Source: Sulfurimonas sp. (GTDB taxonomy: Bacteria; Campylobacterota; Campylobacteria; Campylobacterales; Sulfurimonadaceae). Taken from it: 64,000 bases of DNA. Each line of letters begins with the position of its first letter. The first letter of the stretch is position 1. The notes under the pieces are model-generated. The model searched no databases, had not been told where the DNA came from, and was given only the letters and a program-made list of their open reading frames with translations. A program made the translations under genes and the position numbers. Positions 19,504-29,701 of this stretch are shown here, piece by piece. Location: positions 1 to 64,000 of the forward strand of contig JALSLJ010000010.1 of NCBI GenBank assembly GCA_026988315.1. The letters run 5' to 3'.

Positions 19504-20765
19504 TTTATTTTTCCTTGTAAATAATCTAATCTGTTCATAATATTTGCTCTGTCGAACTTTGCTTGAAGTAATCCAAGCCTTGCATCATAGTAGGTTGATG
19601 TAGCATCTAAAACTTCAATATATGTAGATAAACCCTCTTTATATCTTGCTTGAAGAACTTTTTTTGTAGCTTCTGCAGAGTGAATCAGTGACTTTTTTGC
19701 TTGAATGGTTGATTTGTATCTTTGTATATCTATAAGCAAGGCTTGTAGTTCCGCTCTAAGGGAGAGCTCTTTGGAGTTGTAAATCTCTTTTGCATACTCT
19801 TTTGCTAGTTTTGCCTGCTGAGCTTGAGCACTAATCTTGCCACCGCTATAGAGAGGGATGTTAAGTGTTACTCCAAGAAGAGTTGAGTCGTATTCATTTA
19901 AAGAGTTTACATATGTGTAAGAAGCTATCGCATCTAAAGAGCCATAATGGGAAGCTTTTGTTGCCTTATATAAAAGTTCACTTTTTGTAATCTCTTGAGC
20001 ACTTCTTTGAAGCTTAGGACTTTGTAACAAAATATTTTTTAGTAAAGTATCTTGAGCAAACTCTTTGTCTAAATCTTTAGGCGATAAAATATTTTCTTCA
20101 AGTATGATATCTGGAGATATATCTTCATTTATATATAAAGATAATGTTGATTTAGCTTTGTTAAAGTTTGCTTGAGCTATTGCTAGATTGTCTTTTGCTA
20201 TATAGAGCGCAGATAAGAAGCTACTAGCATCAGCACTCGTTTTAATTCCCTCTCTTACAAGTGCTTTGGCTTGTTTATAAAGTTCCTCTTTTGCTTTTAG
20301 CTCTTGTTCTCTTACTTCAAGGGCTTTTTTGTGAACTAGCATCAAACCATACTGAACTTTGACATTAAATACTATAAGTGCTTCATTCTCTTTAAGTGAG
20401 AGTTTTGCAATTGATTCTGCTTTTTCGTATGCCTTTATGGTTGATGATGTTTTAGAAAAATCCCAAATTTTTTGATTTAAAACAGCGGCTACTTGAAAAT
20501 TGTCACTCTCTATCGTTCTAAAGAGACCATTTGCAGGAAGAGCATATGTCCTTAATGGGTCATACTCTGCGTTAAGTGCAATTTGGGGTAGATAACCAGC
20601 TTGCATGATTGTTGTCATCGTTTTTGCTTGAGATATAACAAGAGCTGAGCTTTTAATATCTGGATGGTTGTGTATAGTTTTATCTATACACTCTTGAAGA
20701 CTTAGAGTTTGAGCGTTGAGAGATAAGATAAAAAGGGCAAAATATAGAGATGAAAACTTAACCAT
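19500..20765 (-). CDS. TolC-family outer membrane efflux protein
   Basis: Signal peptide MVKFSSLYFALFILSLNAQ (start at 20765 preferred), LSLQECIDKTIHNHPDIKSS, tandem coiled-coil OEP repeats. Confidence 0.88.
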   Translation of the reverse strand: MVKFSSLYFALFILSLNAQTLSLQECIDKTIHNHPDIKSSALVISQAKTMTTIMQAGYLPQIALNAEYDPLRTYALPANGLFRTIESDNFQVAAVLNQKIWDFSKTSSTIKAYEKAESIAKLSLKENEALIVFNVKVQYGLMLVHKKALEVREQELKAKEELYKQAKALVREGIKTSADASSFLSALYIAKDNLAIAQANFNKAKSTLSLYINEDISPDIILEENILSPKDLDKEFAQDTLLKNILLQSPKLQRSAQEITKSELLYKATKASHYGSLDAIASYTYVNSLNEYDSTLLGVTLNIPLYSGGKISAQAQQAKLAKEYAKEIYNSKELSLRAELQALLIDIQRYKSTIQAKKSLIHSAEATKKVLQARYKEGLSTYIEVLDATSTYYDARLGLLQAKFDRANIMNRLDYLQGKIK

Positions 20766-20844
20766 TTTAAATCCTTTATACTTTTTATCTATATTATAGT
20801 TTAAAGTTGTGAAATATTTGTGAAGCTTTAGTGCTTCACAAATG

Positions 20845-22512
20845 CTAGTCATTGTAAAGATACCTTTTAATTTTTTTCGTTGGGGTTTTTACAAAAGGTT
20901 CTATCTGTTCTATAAACTTAGTCATTCTACAAAAAGATGATATTTGAGAGTTTATATCTTGACGCATCTCTTCTAAGAATTTCGCTATCTCCTCTCTAAC
21001 TTTGACATCTGGATTTTTATCTGCTTCAAATTTTTTATCTATAAGCTCATAATCTAGGTGTATTCTAGCTACAAGTTTAGAGTCTTTTTCCATCACCAAA
21101 GAGTCTAGAACAGCTTCATTTTGATTTATAACAGATTCTATCTGTTCAGGGTAGATGTTTTCACCACCAGAACCAATGATAACATTTTTACTTCTCCCAC
21201 TGATAAATAAAAATCCATCTTCATCTATATAACCTAGGTCACCAGTTAGGAACCAACCATCTTCCATAACCTCTTTAGTTTTTTCTTTATCTTTAAAGTA
21301 GCCCATCATCACACTTGGGGATTTGGCGATAATCTCACCCTCTCCAGTTTTAGAATCATTCTCTTTGATAGCTAATTCAACTCCAGCCATAGCTGTTCCA
21401 GTTGACTTTAGTTTTGCTGGCTTACCTAAAACAGAACCAGCAAGTAGTGGTGCAGTTTCAGTTAAGCCATAACCTATGATGTATGGAAATTCAGCTTCAA
21501 TTAAAAACTGCTCTACAAAAGGGGAGATACCAGCTCCGCCAATTCCAAAAAATTTCAATCTTCCACCGAAAGTTTCTATAAGTTTTTTCCCTGCAATTTT
21601 ATTTAATTTTTTTCTAAAAAAAGGAATATTATAGAGAGTTCTCATAAGAAAAGAGCCGGTAAATTTTGGCAGAACTTTGTTTTTGTAAATTTTTTCTATG
21701 ATAAGAGGAACACTTATCATCATAGTTGGTTTTACTATGCCAAATGCTTTTAAAAGCACACTTGGAGTTGGTACCTTGTTTATATAATAAACACTTGCAC
21801 CGTGAACTAATGGAACTGTCATCCCAACTGTACACTCTAGTGTATGAGCGAGTGGCAAGATAGATAAAAATACATCATCTTTTGTAATAGTAACTTTCTC
21901 ATAAGCACTCAAAGCATTTGTTACTAGATTTTTATGAGAGAGCATTACCCCTTTTGAATGCCCTGTTGTTCCAGATGTATAAAGAAGAGATGCTAAATCA
22001 TCTTCATCTGGCTTTGTTAGTTCTTTTGATGATGAGATTTTTTCTTTTATCTTCGATATATAGCTTTTGTTTGTAAGCTCTTCAATGAGTATTAAATCAT
22101 CTAACTTTATAACAAATTTGATTTCGGATTCTTCACACTCTTCAATAGTTGAGAGATGTCTATCTGAGACAAAAACTGCTTTGGCTTCAGAGTGCCTAAG
22201 TATATGATGAACATCTGATGGATGGAAGTCAGGAAGCACTGGAACTATAACTCCACCAAAATAGGTAACACTAAAGTAAGCGATGCTCCAATTTGGCATA
22301 TTTTCACTTAGGAGAACTACTTTATCACCCTTTTTGATACCGTTTTCTTGCAGTAGTTTTACCATCTGCATAGTTTTCTCATATAAATCCGAATAGAGCA
22401 TAGCACTCTCACCAGCTTTACCAAAAGAGGGTTTATCTCCATAAAGATTGTTTGAGCGTTCAAGCAGACTAGGAAGTGTAAAGTTTTCTAAATTTTCATA
22501 AGGGTAATTCAT
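20845..22512 (-). CDS. AMP-dependent long-chain acyl-CoA synthetase/ligase
   Basis: AMP-binding motif LLYTSGTTGHSKGVMLSH, IGYGLTETAPLL, WFLTGDLGYIDEDGFLFISGRSKNVI. Confidence 0.92.
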   Translation of the reverse strand: MNYPYENLENFTLPSLLERSNNLYGDKPSFGKAGESAMLYSDLYEKTMQMVKLLQENGIKKGDKVVLLSENMPNWSIAYFSVTYFGGVIVPVLPDFHPSDVHHILRHSEAKAVFVSDRHLSTIEECEESEIKFVIKLDDLILIEELTNKSYISKIKEKISSSKELTKPDEDDLASLLYTSGTTGHSKGVMLSHKNLVTNALSAYEKVTITKDDVFLSILPLAHTLECTVGMTVPLVHGASVYYINKVPTPSVLLKAFGIVKPTMMISVPLIIEKIYKNKVLPKFTGSFLMRTLYNIPFFRKKLNKIAGKKLIETFGGRLKFFGIGGAGISPFVEQFLIEAEFPYIIGYGLTETAPLLAGSVLGKPAKLKSTGTAMAGVELAIKENDSKTGEGEIIAKSPSVMMGYFKDKEKTKEVMEDGWFLTGDLGYIDEDGFLFISGRSKNVIIGSGGENIYPEQIESVINQNEAVLDSLVMEKDSKLVARIHLDYELIDKKFEADKNPDVKVREEIAKFLEEMRQDINSQISSFCRMTKFIEQIEPFVKTPTKKIKRYLYND

Positions 22513-22600
22513 AGCTAATCTTTTATTTTAATATCATTTAAGTATCATTATACACATAAAAGTAAAATATACTATATATAATAAAAAAAGAGGTTTAAAA

Positions 22601-24379
22601 TTGAGTAGAAGACACAAAAATAAACATACACAAAACAAAAACACAGTAACTTTTACAAGTAAAGATTTTTTACCAACAACAAGAGAAGAGATGGATGCAA
22701 GAGGCTGGGATTATTGTGATGTTATCCTTGTGAGTGGAGATGCGTATATAGACTCACCTTTTATTGGCGTAGCTATGGTTGGTCGGATGTTAGAGCGTCT
22801 AGGTTATAAAGTGGGAATGATTGGTCAGCCTGATATAAAAAGTGATATTGATATAAAAAGACTTGGTGAACCGAGATTGTATTGGGGTGTGAGCGGTGGA
22901 AGTGTTGATAGTATGGTTAGTAACTATACAGCCACAAAGAAGTTTAGAAACTCTGATGATTACACTCCAGGTGGAAAGAACGATAAAAGACCTGATAGAG
23001 CTTTAAGTGTTTACTGTAATCTTATAAGAAGATATTTTAAGGGAACAGTTCCTTTGGTACTTGGTGGCATAGAAGCGAGTTTGAGAAGAGTGACCCATTA
23101 TGATTATTGGTCAAACAAACTAAAAAAACCTATACTTTTTGATGCTAAGGCAGATATACTCATCTATGGTATGGGTGAGATAGCTATAGAACAATTAACA
23201 AAAGCGATAGATGAAAAAAGGGATTATACAGATATAAGAGGTGTTTGTTATATCTCTAAAGAGCCAAATTATGAGTATATTCAACTTCCATCTCATGCTG
23301 AGTGTTTAGAGGAAAAAGAGAAATATATAGATCTCTTTGATGATTTTTATGATAACAATGACCCTATAGCTGCAAAAGGTTTATGTCAGCAAGTAGATAC
23401 ACGCTTTTTGATTCAAAATCCTCCATGTGATTACCTGAATGAAGATGAGATGGATGCTAACTCTAACCTGCCTTTTACTAGAGAATTACACCCTTACTAT
23501 GCAAAGATGGGGAAAGTAAAATGTTTAGAGACTATAAAGTTTTCTATCATGACACATCATGGATGTTGGGGTGAGTGTAACTTCTGTGCTATTGGTGTGC
23601 ATCAAGGCAGAACTATTCGTACCCGTTCAGAGACAAATATACTAAGTGAAGCGAAAGATTTTAATAAGTATAAAGACTATAAAGGGATTATCTCGGATGT
23701 TGGTGGTCCTACAGCCAATATGTACGGTTATGAGTGTGATAAGAAGTTAAAGCTTGGAACTTGTGATCATCAACGATGTGTGGATGCTAACCATTTGTGT
23801 AATGTGATGAAAGTTGACCATGGAAGAAATATAAACCTACTTCGTCAAGTTCGTCAGGTCGATGGTGTTAGAAAAGCATTTGTTGCCTCTGGTGTAAGAT
23901 ATGATTTGATTACAGAAGACAAAAGACATGGTTATGATTATTTAAAAGAGATGGTTAAACATCACATATCTGGACAGATGAAAGTAGCACCTGAACATAC
24001 ACAACAGCATGTTTTGGAGCTTATGGGAAAACCAGGTAAGCAAACCCTCGTTGACTTTAAAAAATTGTATGATAAGTTAAACAAAGAAGAGGGAAAAAAA
24101 CAGTTTCTTACCTACTATCTTATAGCAGCACATCCAGGATGTGAAGAGAAAGATATGCATGAGTTAAAACGCTTTACTACAGATGAGCTACAGATGAACC
24201 CCGAACAAGCCCAAGTTTTTACCCCAACACCAGGAACATACTCAGCTGTGATGTATTACACAGAGATGGACCCAGTCACTCGTAAAAAAATCTTTGTTGA
24301 AAAAGATACAAAAAGAAAAGAGAAACAAAAACAGATAGTTGTGAAAAAAGATAACTTTTCTAGTGGATTTGCTTCATAA
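22601..24379 (+). CDS. YgiQ family radical SAM protein
   Basis: Radical SAM CxxxCxxC (CWGECNFCAIGVHQGRTIRTRS), DVGGPTANMYGYEC, HISGQMKVAPEH. Confidence 0.93.
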   Translation: MSRRHKNKHTQNKNTVTFTSKDFLPTTREEMDARGWDYCDVILVSGDAYIDSPFIGVAMVGRMLERLGYKVGMIGQPDIKSDIDIKRLGEPRLYWGVSGGSVDSMVSNYTATKKFRNSDDYTPGGKNDKRPDRALSVYCNLIRRYFKGTVPLVLGGIEASLRRVTHYDYWSNKLKKPILFDAKADILIYGMGEIAIEQLTKAIDEKRDYTDIRGVCYISKEPNYEYIQLPSHAECLEEKEKYIDLFDDFYDNNDPIAAKGLCQQVDTRFLIQNPPCDYLNEDEMDANSNLPFTRELHPYYAKMGKVKCLETIKFSIMTHHGCWGECNFCAIGVHQGRTIRTRSETNILSEAKDFNKYKDYKGIISDVGGPTANMYGYECDKKLKLGTCDHQRCVDANHLCNVMKVDHGRNINLLRQVRQVDGVRKAFVASGVRYDLITEDKRHGYDYLKEMVKHHISGQMKVAPEHTQQHVLELMGKPGKQTLVDFKKLYDKLNKEEGKKQFLTYYLIAAHPGCEEKDMHELKRFTTDELQMNPEQAQVFTPTPGTYSAVMYYTEMDPVTRKKIFVEKDTKRKEKQKQIVVKKDNFSSGFAS

Positions 24380-24407
24380 GTGATATAATAACCTTACTTA
24401 ATAATAA

Positions 24408-24435
24408 TAATCTCACTTTAAGGTTTATGAGATTA
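24408..24435. promoter_or_regulatory. inverted repeat TAATCTCA-N12-TGAGATTA upstream of desulforubrerythrin
   Basis: Perfect 8-bp arms, extended by partly paired AAT-rich flanks, between ygiQ stop and rubrerythrin start; operator or terminator. Confidence 0.45.
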
Positions 24436-24475
24436 TAATAATCAAAAGAAAAAAATTATCCTTAAGGAAAAAGAG

Positions 24476-25135
24476 ATGAGACAATACGAATCGTATAGAT
24501 GTAATAAATGTGGAAATGTGGTGGAAGTACAAAGTGTTGGTGGTGGTGAGCTTCATTGTTGTGGTGAGGCAATGGAGATGATAACGCCTAATCTTACTTT
24601 AGTAAACTTGATGAAAGCATTTGCTGGCGAGTCACAGGCTAGAAATAAGTATGAGTATTTTGCTAAAGTTGCTCAAAAAGAGGGTTATAGAGATATAGCT
24701 GAGCATTTTCAAAGAGCTGCTAACAATGAAAAAACTCATGCAAAACTTGAACTTGCACTTAACAATAGAATGGAAAGTGGTTCTGATAACAATTTTGGAG
24801 ATACAAAAGAGAATCTTCAAGCGGCAATAGATGGTGAATCGTATGAAAATGTAACAATGTATCCTGATTTTGCACAAGTTGCAAAGGATGAAGGTCATAA
24901 AGAAGCGGCGAGACTTTTTACTGGAATCGGTAAGATTGAAGTTGAGCATGAAAATATGTTTAAAATGCTTTTAGAGAGACTTGAAGCAGGTGCTGAGTTT
25001 GTGAGTGAAAATGAAGAGGAAGCTTGGATTTGTGAAGTGTGTGGTCATGTTCACTATGGTAAAAAAGCTCTAAAAGTTTGCCCAGTTTGTAAGCATCCAG
25101 AGGAATATCAATCAAGATTAAACTCTAAAAAATAG
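24476..25135 (+). CDS. desulforubrerythrin (N-terminal desulforedoxin + rubrerythrin + C-terminal rubredoxin-like), Campylobacter Rrc-like
   Basis: YRCNKCGNVVEV...ELHCCGE, ferritin-like FAGESQARNKYEYFA, EVEHENMF, C-terminal CEVCGHVHYG...CPVCKHP. Confidence 0.92.
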   Translation: MRQYESYRCNKCGNVVEVQSVGGGELHCCGEAMEMITPNLTLVNLMKAFAGESQARNKYEYFAKVAQKEGYRDIAEHFQRAANNEKTHAKLELALNNRMESGSDNNFGDTKENLQAAIDGESYENVTMYPDFAQVAKDEGHKEAARLFTGIGKIEVEHENMFKMLLERLEAGAEFVSENEEEAWICEVCGHVHYGKKALKVCPVCKHPEEYQSRLNSKK

Positions 25136-25150
25136 ATAATAAAAACTACT

Positions 25151-25170
25151 TAGCCTCAAAAATGAGGCTA
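25151..25170 (+). terminator. hairpin terminator-like element after desulforubrerythrin gene
   Basis: Perfect stem TAGCCTCA-aaaa-TGAGGCTA 15 bp after the stop codon; no strong T-run. Confidence 0.6.
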
Positions 25171-25258
25171 TAGTATGCAAAAAATGTTCCAACTCTTACA
25201 TTCCTTTCAGTTTTAATACCCTACAATAAAGAAAAAATTATAAAAAAAGTAACAAATT

Positions 25259-25507
25259 ATGAGAATAGACAAGTTTTTAAATTCTGTAAATATAACAAAA
25301 AGACGCTCTGTATCGCAAGATATGATAAGTAATGGGGTTGTCCTTATAAATGATGTAGTTGCAAAGGCTAGTAAAAATGTTGAGGTTGGGAGTGTGATAA
25401 CTATAAATTACCTAAACTCTACAAAAAAATATGAAGTAATACAATTACCTACTACAAAGTCAACGCCAAAAAGTTTACAGCACGAATATATTAAGGAATT
25501 ATCATGA
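25259..25507 (+). CDS. S4-domain RNA-binding protein
   Basis: MRIDKFLNSVNITKRRSVSQDMISNGVVLINDVVAKASKNVEVGSVI S4 fold. Confidence 0.87.
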   Translation: MRIDKFLNSVNITKRRSVSQDMISNGVVLINDVVAKASKNVEVGSVITINYLNSTKKYEVIQLPTTKSTPKSLQHEYIKELS

Positions 25508-26490
25508 CCTACAATGAAACAAAAAAATTATTTACTGCACTATTTCAACATGAGATGAGTGATGAGGTGATGAGAGAATTTTTGTTGAGTTTGAAGTTAG
25601 ATGAAAACACCTCAGTTGAATCAATCGCTGCTGCTGCAGAGGTTATGCGTTCTTATGCTATAGCTTTACCTATAAAAGATGAACTTCGCCCAAAACTTTT
25701 GGATGTTGTTGGAACAGGTGGTGATAAGATAGGAAGTTTTAATATCTCTTCAACTGTTGCCCTATTAGCAGCATCTTGTGGAAGTATGGTCTCAAAACAT
25801 GGAAGCCGCTCTATCACTTCAAAGTCTGGAAGTGCAGATATGTTTGAAGAGTTAGGTGTTCGACTTGATTTAAGTATAGAAAACTCTGCAAAGCTTTTAG
25901 AGGAATCAGGTTTTACTTTTATGTTTGCTCAAAACCACCATCCAGCTATGAAATTTATAGTTCCTGTAAGAAAAACTATACCTGATAAAACTATCTTTAA
26001 TATCCTTGGACCACTAACAAATCCAGCAGGAGCGCAGAAATCTCTCTTGGGTGTATTTGATAAGGCATTTGTTCCTAAAATGGCAGAGGCTCTTTGTATG
26101 AATGGTGCAACTTCAGCTATGGTTGTAAGTTCTGCAGAGGGGATGGATGAGATTAGTATCAGTGATGTAACTTATGCTTCACAACTTCGTGATGGCAAGG
26201 TCAAAGAGTTTATTATAGACCCTCAAGAATACGGGATAAAAAAAGTGCCTCTTGAAGCTATCCTTGGTGGAGATGCAAAGGTAAATGCACAAATACTCCA
26301 TGCTATTTTTAATGGTGAATCTACAGATGCACAAAGAGATATAGTGTTTATAAACACTGCTGCTGCTTTAGTTGTAGATGGGCTTGCTCGTGATATGCAA
26401 GATGGTTTAGAGATGGCAGATGAGGCTATTAGAAACAATCGTGCAAAGAAAAAACTTAGACAAATTATAGAGATTTCAAATAAGTTATGA
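25504..26490 (+). CDS. trpD: anthranilate phosphoribosyltransferase
   Basis: DVVGTGGDKIGSFNISSTVALLAASCGSMVSKHGSRSITSKSGSADMFEELG; GPLTNPAGAQKSLLGVF. Confidence 0.95.
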   Translation: MTYNETKKLFTALFQHEMSDEVMREFLLSLKLDENTSVESIAAAAEVMRSYAIALPIKDELRPKLLDVVGTGGDKIGSFNISSTVALLAASCGSMVSKHGSRSITSKSGSADMFEELGVRLDLSIENSAKLLEESGFTFMFAQNHHPAMKFIVPVRKTIPDKTIFNILGPLTNPAGAQKSLLGVFDKAFVPKMAEALCMNGATSAMVVSSAEGMDEISISDVTYASQLRDGKVKEFIIDPQEYGIKKVPLEAILGGDAKVNAQILHAIFNGESTDAQRDIVFINTAAALVVDGLARDMQDGLEMADEAIRNNRAKKKLRQIIEISNKL

Positions 26491-26900
26491 AAACATACAG
26501 GTTAAAACTAGAAGAACTCTCTTCACTTGTGGAAGATGTTGTAAAAAACTTTGCTAATGGTGTCGTAATTTTACAAGGTGATTTGGCATCGGGAAAAACT
26601 ACCTTTGTAAAAGCAATAGCGAAAAAACTTGGATGTAATGATGATGTCACATCACCAACTTTTTCTCTTCAACAGTGTTATAGTAACAAAGTTTTTCATT
26701 ATGATATTTATAATCATGGGCTAGAGCATTTTATATCTTTAGGGATGTTAGAAGAGTTAGATAAAGATGGACTTCATTTTGTAGAGTGGGGTGATGATGA
26801 ACTTGTTAAAATTTTAGATGATGCAGGCATTGATACACTCACAATAAAAATAGCTAAAACATCGGATGATATGAGAGAATATAGGGTAGAGTATGCATAA
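26487..26900 (+). CDS. tsaE: tRNA t6A biosynthesis ATPase TsaE
   Basis: LQGDLASGKTTFVKAIAKKLG, DDVTSPTFSLQQCY, HYDIYN, FVEWGD. Confidence 0.93.
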   Translation: MKTYRLKLEELSSLVEDVVKNFANGVVILQGDLASGKTTFVKAIAKKLGCNDDVTSPTFSLQQCYSNKVFHYDIYNHGLEHFISLGMLEELDKDGLHFVEWGDDELVKILDDAGIDTLTIKIAKTSDDMREYRVEYA

Positions 26901-26941
26901 GTGCGAAGATAATAGTAAATATATAAAGAGAGTTTTTTAAT

Positions 26942-27664
26942 ATGCACACATTAAAAGCAATTGATTTAAAAAAGAAGATAAAAGATTTAGAGATTGTAAA
27001 GGGGATGAGCCTTGAGGTTTCTAGCGGAGAGGTTGTGGGACTTCTTGGACCAAATGGAGCAGGAAAAACAACTACCTTTTATATGATTTGTGGTTTGGTT
27101 CAAGCAAGTGATGGAAAGGTGTTTTTTGATGAAGAAAATATTTCAGATATGCCTCTGCACCAAAGAGCGATAAAGGGTATCGGTTATTTGCCTCAAGAAG
27201 CTTCTATATTTAAAGATTTAAGTGTTGAAGATAATTTGATGGTGGCTGCACAGGTTGGAATAAAAGGCAAAGAGGCTCAAGAGGAAAGAATTTTAGAGCT
27301 TTTGGATATGTTCAACATAGAGCCGATTCGTTACCGAAAAGGGATAAGCCTGAGTGGTGGAGAGCGTCGTCGTGTTGAGATAGCAAGAGCACTGGTAAAT
27401 GCACCAAAGTTTTTACTTTTGGATGAGCCTTTTGCTGGAGTTGACCCTATAGCGGTTAAAGATATTCAAAATGTAATTAAACAGCTTGTTTCTTATGATA
27501 TAGGTGTTTTGATAACTGATCATAATGTTCGTGAGACTTTGGATGTTTGTGATAGGGCTTATGTTATTAAAGCTGGTGAACTTCTAGCAAGTGGAACAAG
27601 TGAGGAGATAGGTCAAAATGAAGATGTTCGTACTCATTATTTAGGTGAGGGATTTAAGCTTTAA
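26942..27664 (+). CDS. lptB: LPS export ABC transporter ATP-binding protein
   Basis: [71 protein letters not shown]; immediately upstream of rpoN. Confidence 0.95.
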   Translation: MHTLKAIDLKKKIKDLEIVKGMSLEVSSGEVVGLLGPNGAGKTTTFYMICGLVQASDGKVFFDEENISDMPLHQRAIKGIGYLPQEASIFKDLSVEDNLMVAAQVGIKGKEAQEERILELLDMFNIEPIRYRKGISLSGGERRRVEIARALVNAPKFLLLDEPFAGVDPIAVKDIQNVIKQLVSYDIGVLITDHNVRETLDVCDRAYVIKAGELLASGTSEEIGQNEDVRTHYLGEGFKL

Positions 27665-27678
27665 GAGCTTCATGAATT

Positions 27679-28947
27679 ATGGCAGCATTAAGACAAACAC
27701 AAAGCGTAGAGACTAAACATAAACTCTCAAATACTTTACGAAATTGGTTGCCGATTTTACACTCTAGCTTGAGTGACTTAGGTGAGGCGATGTCCCCTTT
27801 TATTGAGGCGAATCCTGTTGTAGAAGTTGAGTCTGGATATGAGGAGGAGTTTGAAAAAAAGATTCCTAGAAAGATCATAAGTGGTGCTGTAAGTAATTCA
27901 AGAACTGAGCAAATAGAAGCACTTACTGTTCAAAAACGCTCGCTCTATGATGTTTTACAAGAGCAATTAGGAAAGCCACTTTTTCCTACACCTATCTCTC
28001 AAGATGTTGCATGTTTTGTGATGGAAAACTTAGATGAAAGTGGCTATTTTGAAGGGGATAGCGAAACATTTTGTGAGACAAACTCTATCACCATAGAAGA
28101 GTTTGAGAAAATTCGTTTACGATTTGCTCATGTTGAGCCTGTGGGAATTGCAGCAAAAGATTTAGCTGAGTCTTTTATGTTTCAGTTAGATAGTTCAGAT
28201 ATTAGTGATGATGCGTACCCATTATGTGTTAAAGTTATCAATGATATGCAAGCTATTCATAGCTATTCAGATGAAGAGAATTTTAGTGAGGTTATGAGAG
28301 TCCTAGGTACCTTTAAAAATCCTCCAAATATAGAGTATCAAGAAGAATCAGCCCAAATAGTCCCAGATTTAATGATATTTTTTAATGATGAGGATGCTAT
28401 TGAGGTGAAGTTAAATGATGCATACTATCCAATTATAAAAATAGACACAAACTATGCAGTTAAACATGAGTTTATCACCCAAAAGATAAAAGAAGCAAAG
28501 AGTTTAGTAGATGCTCTTGATATGAGGCGAGCAACACTTTATAAAGTTGGTCTTATGATTGTTGAGTATCAGTATGAATTTTTTACAGGTGGAGCTATTA
28601 TGCCACTCACACTAAAGACATTAGCTGAAGAGTTTGGACATAACCCCTCAACAATTTCACGCGCTATTGCAAATAAATATATCGCTTGTGACAGAGGTGT
28701 TTTTAGCATGAAAGAGTTCTTTACTACTGCTATAGATGAAGATGTTTCAAATGCAGCTATAAAAGAGTTTTTAGTAGCTCTTGTAAAAGAGGAAAGTCAT
28801 ATAAAACCGCTTAGCGATATGAAACTTTTAGCTTTGATTGAAGAAAAATTTAAAGTAAAAATGGTGAGACGCACCATTGCAAAGTACAGAAAACAGTTGA
28901 ATATTGCAGGGTCAAGTGAAAGAAAAAAACTTTATCATTTGCACTAA
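27679..28947 (+). CDS. rpoN: RNA polymerase sigma-54 factor
   Basis: QTQSVETKHKLSNTLRNWLPIL, GHNPSTISRAIANKYIACDRGVFSMKEFFT; RpoN-box-like MVRRTIAKYRKQLNIAGSSERKKLY. Confidence 0.93.
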   Translation: MAALRQTQSVETKHKLSNTLRNWLPILHSSLSDLGEAMSPFIEANPVVEVESGYEEEFEKKIPRKIISGAVSNSRTEQIEALTVQKRSLYDVLQEQLGKPLFPTPISQDVACFVMENLDESGYFEGDSETFCETNSITIEEFEKIRLRFAHVEPVGIAAKDLAESFMFQLDSSDISDDAYPLCVKVINDMQAIHSYSDEENFSEVMRVLGTFKNPPNIEYQEESAQIVPDLMIFFNDEDAIEVKLNDAYYPIIKIDTNYAVKHEFITQKIKEAKSLVDALDMRRATLYKVGLMIVEYQYEFFTGGAIMPLTLKTLAEEFGHNPSTISRAIANKYIACDRGVFSMKEFFTTAIDEDVSNAAIKEFLVALVKEESHIKPLSDMKLLALIEEKFKVKMVRRTIAKYRKQLNIAGSSERKKLYHLH

Positions 28948-28989
28948 AAGATGGATTTAGTAGATGTTAATTTATAAAGATGTATAGTT

Positions 28990-29700
28990 TTAGTATTTAA
29001 TTTTGGCTAGATAGAGTCCATTACTTTTAGCGGGTTTTATTTTATAATTTTTTTTACAATCTATCTGCTTTTGAAGTTCATCTTTTGTAAGTTTTAAAAG
29101 TGCTCCAACCATAAGGCGAATTTGAGAGCGTAAAAAGCCGTTTGCTTCAAAGTTAAGAACTATAAAACCTTTATGTTTATATGCAAAAGCTTTATAGATA
29201 ACTCTTCTTGTACTCTTGACATCACTTCCAGTTTTCATAAAAAATCTAAAGTCATGGGTGCCGAGAAAAAGTTTTATATTTTTTTTAATTGATTCAAAGT
29301 CAACTTTATCTAAAAAAGTTATAAAATCATTTTCAAAGGGATTGCTTGGAGCATCTTTGATTATATATCTGTAAACACGCTTTTTTGCGCTGTAGCGTGC
29401 ATGAAACTCATCAGGCACAGCTTTGATATTTTTAACAGTAATTGAGGTGGGAAGCATCTCGTTCATAACTTTTTTGAGTTTAGCTAAATCATTCCAAAAA
29501 TCAGGCAAATCAATATGTACTACTTGACCTGTGGCATGAACACCCTTATCTGTTCTTCCAGATGCAATCACTTTACTTGTAATATTGAGTCGAGAGAGGA
29601 GATATTCAAAGCTTCCCAAAATGGTATTTTGAGTCTCTTTTTGAACTTGCGAACCTAAAAAGGTGGTACCATTATATGCGATGGTTATAGAGCATCTCAT
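28990..29700 (-). CDS. truA: tRNA pseudouridine synthase A
   Basis: MRCSITIAYNGTTFLGSQVQKETQNTI, ASGRTDKGVHATGQVVHID, GNGFLRSQIRLMVGALL-like; start at 29700 preferred over 29790. Confidence 0.93.
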   Translation of the reverse strand: MRCSITIAYNGTTFLGSQVQKETQNTILGSFEYLLSRLNITSKVIASGRTDKGVHATGQVVHIDLPDFWNDLAKLKKVMNEMLPTSITVKNIKAVPDEFHARYSAKKRVYRYIIKDAPSNPFENDFITFLDKVDFESIKKNIKLFLGTHDFRFFMKTGSDVKSTRRVIYKAFAYKHKGFIVLNFEANGFLRSQIRLMVGALLKLTKDELQKQIDCKKNYKIKPAKSNGLYLAKIKY

Positions 29701-29701
29701 C

